DNA from: Psococerastis gibbosa
Taxonomy: Eukaryota; Arthropoda; Insecta; Psocodea; Psocidae
Reading direction: 5' to 3'
DNA: 64,000 nucleotides
Assembly: GCA_963971405.1 (NCBI GenBank)
Contig: OZ020486.1
Coordinates: 37,657,419 to 37,721,418 of the forward strand
Shown here: one piece after another, positions 60,172-64,000 of the stretch
How positions within the stretch are numbered: the first letter of the stretch is position 1
Layout: each line of letters opens with the position of its first letter
Program-made: the position numbers and the translations under genes
Notes under the pieces: generated by a model
Seen by the model: only the letters and a program-made list of their open reading frames with translations
Databases searched by the model: none
Told to the model about the DNA's origin: nothing

Positions 60172-62746
60172 CTACAATGCGTTCTCTTCTTTCTCATCTT
60201 CAGTTATTGTTGGAAAGCCTGCGTTTGTTGGCCCCTAAAACGATAAAAATCAGTGGTTAGACTTCTTTGGCACAGTAATGGTTCATACCACATTTTGAAT
60301 AATGTCGAAAGAATGAAAATTAACATGTAACCCTAATCTGCAGCCCGATCATGGCGATTTTAATACCGGTGTTAATATAATACCATGTCACGTGATGGTA
60401 TTAATTCAATTGTTTAAAATAAATGAACAGGAAATTTCAGAATTTTTTAATTTTTGATGTTGGTAATCGTTTTCATTTTAATATTTATTTCTAGGGCGTT
60501 TATATTTGATTTTTATATTTGCTACGGCAGTGTCGCGTCAGTTCAGCTCTTCATATTGCCAACATCACAATTTAAAAAATTCTGAAATTTACTGTTAATT
60601 TATTTTAAACAATTGAATTAATACCATCACGTGACATGGTATTATATTAACCCCGGTATTAATCGCCATGATCGGGCTGCTGGTAATAAACTACTTGTTA
60701 CTCACCGCCATCGTCGAACGCTTTGCAGCCATCGAATTTCTCGCCATTGTCGAGATTCGTCTGCTGAATCTAACTCCCATACTGGACTTCCTCTTTTCTG
60801 CTTCAGCCCGTTCTACAAGAAATATTGAAACATGATTATTGATTATTGCAAAATATTGTAAAATTACGCATGAAGGACTGATGCAAAAAGACGATTTCGT
60901 CACGGGCAACACATTTGCAATTGGAGCAAATGGGTTTGGCAAAAAACTGCAGGGTATACTTCAGAAGATTTGATTTCTCTCGCTGAGCCGACGCTGAGCG
61001 CACACTGATGGAGGGAAAACCGAGCACTAGCGCGGGCTCAGCGATCTGAACGTTCAGACATATATAAGTTTTTTTCTGAGTTTTTCGAAGGTACAACCCT
61101 TCAATTGAGTTACCCCAAAATAAAAAAATTATTCCGAGACATGAATTTTGTGAACTTAATGCAAAATTTCAATAAAATCCACCGAGCCCATAAATCACCG
61201 AACGTACAGACATTTCGTGAAAACTGTTTTGGGTTCCTAGGACCTTGTATTCTCGGAATCGAAAATTTCGTTAATCCCATAGCTTCCCTTTTACTAACGT
61301 ATAAATTGGAATTCAAAAAATATAGCTAGCCATTGTGGCCACGCGTCAACTTCGTCTTTACTCACCTTCGTCTTGTTTTTTCATGTAAAAATTCTTAAAC
61401 GAGTCCTCCAGTTTTATGGACGTCTTCCTTTCACTCTTCATTTCGTCCTCAATAATTTGTACCGTTTTCCTACGATTAATCGGATCGTCTGACGCTCGTT
61501 TAGCTTTTTCACCTGAATTGATCACGTTCATATCTTTCATTGCAGCCGCTATCACATCTTCTATTCCTTGCTGGGAGTCCTGAAGCACAATAAATTCAAA
61601 GTTTTTTTTAGACTTTGCTTTGGTTTGGGGACCAAAGTAAAAGCGTAAAACCGTAATTCACCAGCTAAGATGACTGCCAATTTCCGATATAGAACATCTA
61701 ATCAAAGCAGTGGATGGTCACAAACGCTGTTAGCCGGCTGAGATCTAAAAAATTTCTGTCCTTATTCTTTGTCCAAGGCTAAGTACCAGTGCCTATTTTT
61801 GAATCGACTTAAGCATTAATAATGATAATGAAAACTTAACTTAGATGTTAAACCCCCAAGAAGTATTTTAAATACTAAAATCTGATATAATTGAACAAAA
61901 TTAATTGCCAAACCACATACTAATAATATAAGTCTATTGGTCAAAGTCTCAAGACTCAAGTTCTCAACTGCCCATGTTACATCCATTAAAGCGCGTACTT
62001 ACCCTATGGGCCCGTGCTTCATAATAAAATTCAAATTAAAAATAATTATTCCCGTAACGGCAACTGACAAGGTACGATCTTCCATTTTCGGGACGGTTGA
62101 TCTACCAATTGAGCTAGGTACAGGAATTGTTTTAAGGAGGATCACTTATTAATTTTATCATTCGGTGGTTAGGTATCCATGTAGTTAGTATTGCAGCCAA
62201 TTGTAGGTTGGTGCTCAAAAATTCGTTAAACAGGCCTAAGCTAGAGTTCAATACAAAAGTGATGGAACAAGTGCGCCAAAAATATGTTTTAAACCTGATA
62301 CCACGCCCCCTATGACCAGCCATTGAAAAAACGTAGCAGGTGGCCCCAGGATGCAAAAAATATTTTTGGCGCGCTCGAATGTCGTCCCATCTCTCCTATA
62401 TAGAACTCTAGCCTGAACTGCAATGCGAACCAACTACTTCACAGGCATACACTAACCTATCTTATGCATAATAGTAATTATTATTAGTTAAATACTATAA
62501 ACTGATATACCAACGTCAATAAAAAAAAATTATCAAAACTATCTTGAACAGCAACTGGTGGGGTGGTATCCCACACCGACGACTTACCACTGATGGAAAC
62601 ATATCAGTGACAGAAAGAACATGGCAGAGTGTCTCGAATCGATGCATGAACATTCCTGTGAACTGGATGATGAGAATAATAGCAAAGAAAAGTACGAACG
62701 TCAGACCAATGGGCTCTAATTGGAGAAAACTCTGTGTGACTTCAAC
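60172..62746 (-). CDS. CHS: Chitin synthase, last four exons (5' part outside window)
   Basis: Minus-strand exons 62746-62588, 61579-61366, 60812-60706 and 60234-60172 (stop TAG) are in phase and give 180 residues. The first carries VEVTQSFLQLEPIGLTFVLF and the membrane helix FAIILIIQFTGMFMHRF, a signature of the C-terminal membrane region of arthropod chitin synthases. The second holds a charged stretch with NRRKTVQIIEDEMKSERKTS, comparable to the RRKT region of insect CHS. The third has SRRISTMARNSM, and the protein ends KEENAL. Chitin synthase polymerises GlcNAc from UDP-GlcNAc at the plasma membrane and extrudes the chain; the catalytic QRRRW region is not in view. The tail is shorter and very different from insect CHS1. 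The next upstream exon was not found before the edge. Confidence 0.85.
60341..60679. mobile_element. Foldback MITE in the last chitin synthase intron
   Basis: Ends CAGCCCGATCATGGCGAT and ATCGCCATGATCGGGCTG; CTG on both sides (60338-60340, 60680-60682). Arms of about 120 bp include CCATGTCACGTGATGG and TTTAAAATAAAT with complements. The right end lies 26 bp from the exon's donor site. Confidence 0.8.
61085..61320 (+). repeat. Family A right-end fragment
   Basis: CAATTGAGTTACCCCAAAAT, ACAGACATTTCGTGAAAAC, GGTTCCTAGGACCT and ACGTATAAATTGGAATTC are the last third of family A, inside a chitin synthase intron. Confidence 0.65.
62260..62420. repeat. Short repeat shared with 27640-27740
   Basis: GCCCCAGGATGCAAAAAATA and ATAGAACTCTAGCCTGAACT parallel GCCCCATGTTTCAAAAAATA and ATAGAACTCTAACTAGGCCT at 27645-27715. 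Nature unknown. Confidence 0.4.
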
Positions 62747-62879
62747 CTGAAAGAATAGACAACAAATGTTACAATTAATTATAGTGTGGTTGGTTACCAT
62801 TTCATTAGGTCTCCGATGTAGTATAGAGTATGAGTCTACAGCTCCAAAGGAGGTTCGTGATGACTCTGACAAGATACCA

Positions 62880-62985
62880 CAATTCCACCAAATTTGAAAT
62901 GCTTAAAATCCAACTACGTCCCACCAGTATTTTCAAACTTTCCCCCGGCGGGGGAGACAACCGGACCACCCATAGTTTGTAACAT
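62880..62985. repeat. Fragment of the GC-block minisatellite
   Basis: ACCAAATTTGAAATGCTTAA then CCCCCGGCGGGGGAGACA resembles one inverted unit of the array at 53925-54700. Confidence 0.4.
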
Positions 62986-63119
62986 TTAATAAACCACATC
63001 AGCTTTGGTGACAGAATCAGTTTGACGTTTGGTCCGTTCTTGAACTATGGACGCACATAAAAATGTTATTTTTGTTTCTTGTCACTTGAAGCATCAAAGT
63101 AAATTAAGTGAGTTATATG

Positions 63120-63430
63120 TGCTTTAAGCAACCCTGTCAGTCTGGCAGGGGGAGTGAGTTTATTAACTTGAGGCACCCTAGTCCCTAGGGAGGAGAGTTG
63201 ACTGACAGAGTGGACCTCCTGATTAGAGTAGATTCTGAACCACTTGGGGAAAATAATAAAGTCACACAATTAATTCAGAGTTGACCAGGACTCAACAAGT
63301 ACTGACTGACTAGTAGCCTCAGCGCGTTATCATTTCCCACCACGTTCCCCTGCCAACGCTGTGCACAATACCAAATTTGCTGCAGTTTTGAACATGCTCT
63401 GTTCTAGTGGATTCAACTTGGTATGGCAAA
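63120..63430 (-). repeat. SINE family R copy, longer form
   Basis: Minus strand: ATACCAAGTTGAATCCACTA, GAACAGAGCATGTTCAAAAC, ATGATAACGCGCTGAGG, GTGTGACTTTATTATTTTCC, CTCTAATCAGGAGGTCCAC and the CTGCCAGACTGACAGGGTTG end. Confidence 0.75.
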
Positions 63431-63489
63431 TAACCGGTAACAAAAACGATCTTCAATGCAGTATAGACTATGTACCTATGCTCAAATGA

Positions 63490-63740
63490 GACAATGATAT
63501 GTGCCGACATTGTGCGATGGAGACCGAGAGAGGATGGCACATTCTCGCCGAGTGCCATATGATTTGGCGCCCAAGACTGGGACATCTGGGATGTACTATT
63601 GCTACTGACGGCTGGGCTCCAGAAGTCCAACCCCTGGCCATGGCGAGATTCGCTGAAGCAGTGGGTCTCGACTAGTACGACTGGGGGACCTATGGGCCCA
63701 AATTGCGGCCTGGGTCCCAACTACTACTACAAATACTAAT
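63490..63740 (+). pseudogene. LINE 3' end with (CTA)n tail
   Basis: Plus strand encodes DMCRHCAMETERGWHILAEC, a zinc knuckle of the non-LTR ORF2 C-terminus, and stops at 63674. The 3' UTR CTATGGGCCCAAATTGCGG, CCTGGGTCCCAACTACTACT matches the tail of SINE family R. Confidence 0.75.
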
Positions 63741-63744
63741 GCTC

Positions 63745-64000
63745 AAATGAAGTTATACTCAGGTTTCCGGGTCTGGACCATCATCAATAATCAATTCTAC
63801 TTGCCCGGGTGTGATACGTGAGCCTCCTCCACTACCTCATGTTTCTCAACTTCGGATTATTCAATACTTCCTTTGGTACCAATCCTACTCTTCTGAGATC
63901 ATCTTCAGTATTTTTTCGGTATCTCTTCCTTGGTTTTTTTCCCTTCATTCCTTCCTCCAGCCATTTCCTGTGCACCTGCTGTTATCCGTTCACTTTAAGT
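63745..64000 (-). pseudogene. LINE C-terminus fragment, runs off the edge
   Basis: Minus strand encodes WLEEGMKGKKPRKRYRKNT and EDDLRRVGLVPKEVLNNP, a pattern common at the end of LINE ORF2 (DLRR.GL), with an in-frame stop afterwards. 5' part lies beyond the window. Confidence 0.55.

Noticed and set aside
63319..63720. 133-codon minus-strand frame as a gene
   Set aside because: It runs antisense through a LINE 3' end and then through a family R SINE.

Overview
The window is eukaryotic nuclear DNA from an arthropod. The evidence is split, spliceosomal genes, a chitin synthase C-terminus and a very heavy load of small DNA transposons, SINEs and 5'-truncated LINEs. I cannot name the lineage: the conserved genes are typical of animals in general, and the chitin synthase tail is unlike the insect tails I know.

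Genes, left to right. (1) 1-4493 (+): the 3' end of a gene for a Pro/Gln/Tyr-rich protein, possibly TFG. (2) 7147-15862 (-): a divergent AGC kinase close to the PKA catalytic subunit, with its first exon unresolved. (3) 21346-30512 (-): a complete seven-exon POGLUT2/3 (KDELC) protein O-glucosyltransferase ending in HDEL. (4) 35987-39903 (-): Mo25/Cab39, four exons, complete. (5) 42343-43449 (+): ARPC5, two exons, complete. (6) 47903-52762 (-): Rab14, four exons, complete. (7) 56631-57926 (+): PIGW, coding region in one exon. (8) 60172-62746 (-): the last four exons of a chitin synthase whose body lies beyond the right edge. Splice phases were followed through every join, and each gives an open frame except at the 5' end of the kinase. 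The genes share no pathway; they are ordinary housekeeping neighbours.

The rest is layered transposon sequence. Recurrent groups are: hairpin MITEs with TAA/TTA target duplications (PIF/Harbinger-like), often nested and sharing an internal core around TGTCTGCTACCACG; hAT-like elements with 8-bp duplications, one of 1.78 kb; foldback elements flanked by TTAA; a long family of about 0.8 kb with an internal poly-G tract (called family A here); at least four SINE-like families, one of which (family R) shares its 3' tail with a LINE in the same window; and several LINE 3' ends. Nested insertions give relative ages. No CRISPR array, rRNA or intact tRNA gene was seen.
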